A stretch of DNA of 6,277 nt, from NCBI GenBank assembly GCA_017476965.1, contig JAFUXX010000303.1:1-6277 (forward strand), in the 5' to 3' direction. The position numbers and the translations under genes are program-made. Position 1 is the stretch's first letter; every line of letters starts with the position of its first letter. The notes beneath the pieces were generated by a model. That model was not told the origin of the DNA and did not search any database. It saw nothing but the letters and a program-made list of their open reading frames with translations. Of the stretch, positions 6,231 to 6,277 are shown piece by piece. The stretch comes from Kiritimatiellia bacterium (GTDB lineage: Bacteria; Verrucomicrobiota; Kiritimatiellia; RFP12; UBA3636).

Positions 6231-6277
6231 ATGAACGGGATCCGACTATTCGCGGCTGCGTCCGGCGCGCGCCGGGC
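6231..6277 (+). CDS. Start of an unidentified plus-strand gene (cut off by window edge)
   Basis: An ATG at 6231 opens a frame of 15 complete codons, MNGIRLFAAASGARR, running off the right edge. The support is its position just downstream of a plausible plus-strand promoter and the absence of a stop; there is no Shine-Dalgarno sequence. The short visible peptide is too little to name a product. It could equally be a chance opening in GC-rich sequence. Confidence 0.35.
   Translation, partial: MNGIRLFAAASGARR

Noticed and set aside
6262..6275. Perfect palindrome CCGGCGCGCGCCGG at the right edge.
   Set aside because: It consists only of C and G, has no loop, and lies within a possible coding start. 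Such short palindromes are common in GC-rich DNA.
1..6277. Search for tRNA, rRNA, CRISPR repeats, transposase genes, attachment sites and riboswitch-like leaders.
   Set aside because: No regularly spaced repeats, terminal inverted repeats, transposase motifs or cloverleaf-like elements were seen by eye. The only noncoding gaps are short (2310-2486 and 6109-6230).

Overview
The window is GC-rich (by eye well over 60% G+C, with strongly G/C-biased third codon positions) and comes from a bacterium with an outer membrane. It encodes an LptD/OstA-type outer-membrane LPS assembly protein and an MlaE-MlaF-MlaD type lipid transporter. No RNA gene, transposon, CRISPR array or phage gene is visible. 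Taxonomy cannot be fixed from this sequence. The divergent LptD, the GC-rich codon use and the gene neighbourhood would suit the PVC group (Verrucomicrobiota/Kiritimatiellota), but that is a weak inference.

Layout, read in the direction of transcription (almost all on the minus strand, right to left). At 6118-6277 there is a short intergenic region with two back-to-back promoters. One faces left into lptD. The other faces right into an ORF cut off by the window edge. The first minus-strand unit is lptD (3844-6108), then a WecG/TagA/CpsF glycosyltransferase gene (3053-3847) that overlaps lptD by four bases. After it comes a stretch (2487-3087) whose coding signal jumps between frames, read here as one or two broken genes for small membrane or secreted proteins. 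A strong GC-rich hairpin (2395-2427) lies between this stretch and the next promoter and is a candidate terminator. The second minus-strand unit has a near-consensus promoter (2351-2379) followed by mlaE (1518-2309), mlaF (734-1516) and mlaD (from 737, running off the left edge). These are packed with a 1-base gap and then a 4-base overlap.

Functionally this is an envelope-biogenesis neighbourhood. LptD inserts LPS into the outer membrane. The WecG-family enzyme probably adds an amino sugar to a lipid-linked precursor of a surface polysaccharide. The MlaE/F/D proteins form an inner-membrane ABC machine that moves phospholipid or another lipid between inner and outer membranes. The proteins are recognisable family members and I do not see a new system. 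The points worth a second look are the multiply frameshifted stretch, which contains segments resembling sequencing-adapter sequence, the very short leaders predicted for lptD and its divergent neighbour, the reduced cysteine set of LptD, and the altered active-site motif of the glycosyltransferase.
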